Below are positions 14,074 through 14,752 of a stretch of DNA of 14,752 nucleotides, in pieces (positions within the stretch are counted from its first letter, which is position 1; each line of letters starts with the position of its first letter). The translations under genes and the position numbers were made by a program. Source of the DNA: an uncultured Clostridium sp. GTDB lineage: Bacteria; Bacillota; Clostridia; Lachnospirales; Lachnospiraceae. The DNA lies in assembly GCA_958442925.1 (NCBI GenBank), contig CAUCIO010000041.1:1-14752 (forward strand). The letters are read 5' to 3'. Under the pieces are notes generated by a model. That model was not told where the DNA came from, searched no databases, and saw nothing but the letters and a program-made list of their open reading frames with translations.

Positions 14074-14752
14074 TTACTGCAGAAATTCTGACAGACTGTA
14101 ATACGTGGTTCCGTCCAGACCTTTCGTCGTAACGGCGGCTGTCATGGAATTTAATACAGCCTCCTCTGTGGCCTCTGCCACTGCCTGGAAAGGTCCGTCC
14201 ATCAAGTTCTCGTTTAAGCACTGACGATTAAGAACAGCCGGCTCCTTTCCGTCTGGAACACGTCCTGCCGTAGTAAATCCAATCATAATCTCTCCGCTTC
14301 CATGGCCGGTATAGGAACCAGTTTTGGCAAGGCCGTTGCACATTCTGCGGATCAGGCGGCGCAGCTGTCGGTCGGACAGGGGCAGATCCGTAGCGCAGAT
14401 CATCATAATAGAGCCTCTGTCCTCCTCCGCTTCGCGAAACATGGATTTTTTTACCGCCTCTCTGGCCTGCTCAGACGGGAATGGGCGGGCGGGATCCTCT
14501 CTTCCATCTGCTGCCGCCAGAATCTTCCTTCCCACAGGCGCTCCGTCTATGGTCAGAAAACGGGTGGCTCCGAAATTAGACTGTACCAGGACGCCAACCG
14601 TGTATTCCTGTTCTCCAATCGTCACCAGACGGGAAGCTGAGCCGATTCCGCCCTTAAAGCCATAGCAGAGTGTTCCTGCTCCGGCTCCCACGCATCCCTC
14701 CTCAAAATCTTCTCCTGCCTGCTCAATCGCAGCAAACACGTCCTCCTTCTTC
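14074..14752 (-). CDS. DmpA-like aminopeptidase, peptidase family S58 (P1), 3' part
   Basis: The frame is open to the right edge (the last codons read KKEDVFAAIEQ), so the N-terminal part is outside the window. The visible 225 or so residues match DmpA, the L-aminopeptidase/D-Ala-esterase of Ochrobactrum. Family hallmarks are GAGAGTLCYGFKGGIGSASR, the segment QSNFGATRFLTIDGAPVG, and the autocleavage site Gly-Ser in EDRGSIMMICATDLPL. That Ser, coded at 14410-14412, becomes the N-terminal nucleophile of the small subunit after self-cleavage. A later catalytic-region segment, GHGSGEIMIGF, is also present. Family members release N-terminal L-residues, D-Ala from amides or esters, or beta-amino acids (BapA type), so the exact substrate is open. 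Its position beside a peptide importer, a D-aminopeptidase and a gamma-glutamyl hydrolase favours unusual peptides. It has its own transcript on the - strand, converging with the C26 gene. Confidence 0.92.
   Translation of the reverse strand, partial: KKEDVFAAIEQAGEDFEEGCVGAGAGTLCYGFKGGIGSASRLVTIGEQEYTVGVLVQSNFGATRFLTIDGAPVGRKILAAADGREDPARPFPSEQAREAVKKSMFREAEEDRGSIMMICATDLPLSDRQLRRLIRRMCNGLAKTGSYTGHGSGEIMIGFTTAGRVPDGKEPAVLNRQCLNENLMDGPFQAVAEATEEAVLNSMTAAVTTKGLDGTTYYSLSEFLQ

Noticed and set aside
1..14752. Search by eye for CRISPR arrays, tRNA or rRNA genes, insertion sequences, phage or toxin-antitoxin genes
   Set aside because: No regularly spaced repeats, transposase-like proteins or RNA gene signatures were found.

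Overview
The window reads as chromosomal DNA of a Gram-positive anaerobe of the Clostridia, most likely a Lachnospiraceae-type gut bacterium. This rests on strong AGGAGG-type ribosome binding sites, sigma-A-like promoters in AT-rich gaps between genes of medium G+C, lipoprotein-type solute-binding proteins, and an ATP-dependent PEP carboxykinase. The genus call is inference. I see no tRNA, rRNA, CRISPR array, insertion sequence or phage gene. Every non-coding gap is shorter than 300 bases; the longest, about 243 nt, is the divergent control region at 12988-13230.

Left flank (1-3360). The 3' end of a divergent amidophosphoribosyltransferase (PurF-like) gene is followed 13 nt later by a LysR-family regulator. 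Both run on the + strand and converge on pckA (ATP-dependent PEP carboxykinase, - strand). A perfect 22-bp inverted repeat, a bidirectional terminator, separates them. pckA has its own candidate promoter and is insulated from the upstream operon by a second terminator.

Centre (3358-12987, - strand). In transcription order: two tandem paralogous lipoprotein solute-binding proteins (SBP2, then SBP1; both resemble the glutathione-binding protein GsiB), permeases OppB/DppB-type and OppC/DppC-type, ATPases OppD/DppD-type and OppF/DppF-type, a family M55 D-aminopeptidase (DppA-like) and a family M42 metallo-aminopeptidase, ending in a clear terminator. The spacing suggests one peptide-uptake-and-degradation operon. 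SBP1 has a near-consensus promoter of its own, and a stem-loop lies between SBP1 and the first permease gene.

Right flank (12988-14752). Divergent from SBP2 is a class-I glutamine amidotransferase-like hydrolase of family C26 (gamma-glutamyl hydrolase/PuuD-like). It ends in a bidirectional terminator facing the 3' part of a DmpA-like family S58 peptidase on the - strand, which runs off the window.

Taken together, about 11 kb encode one ABC importer plus four unrelated peptidases. Known relatives of these enzymes act on D-residues (M55), gamma-glutamyl bonds (C26), ordinary L-peptides (M42) and N-terminal L-, D- or beta-residues (S58). The inferred role is import and complete breakdown of non-standard peptides, such as cell-wall-derived peptides with D-amino acids and gamma-D-Glu links, or gamma-glutamyl peptides. 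The substrate is not proven by the sequence.
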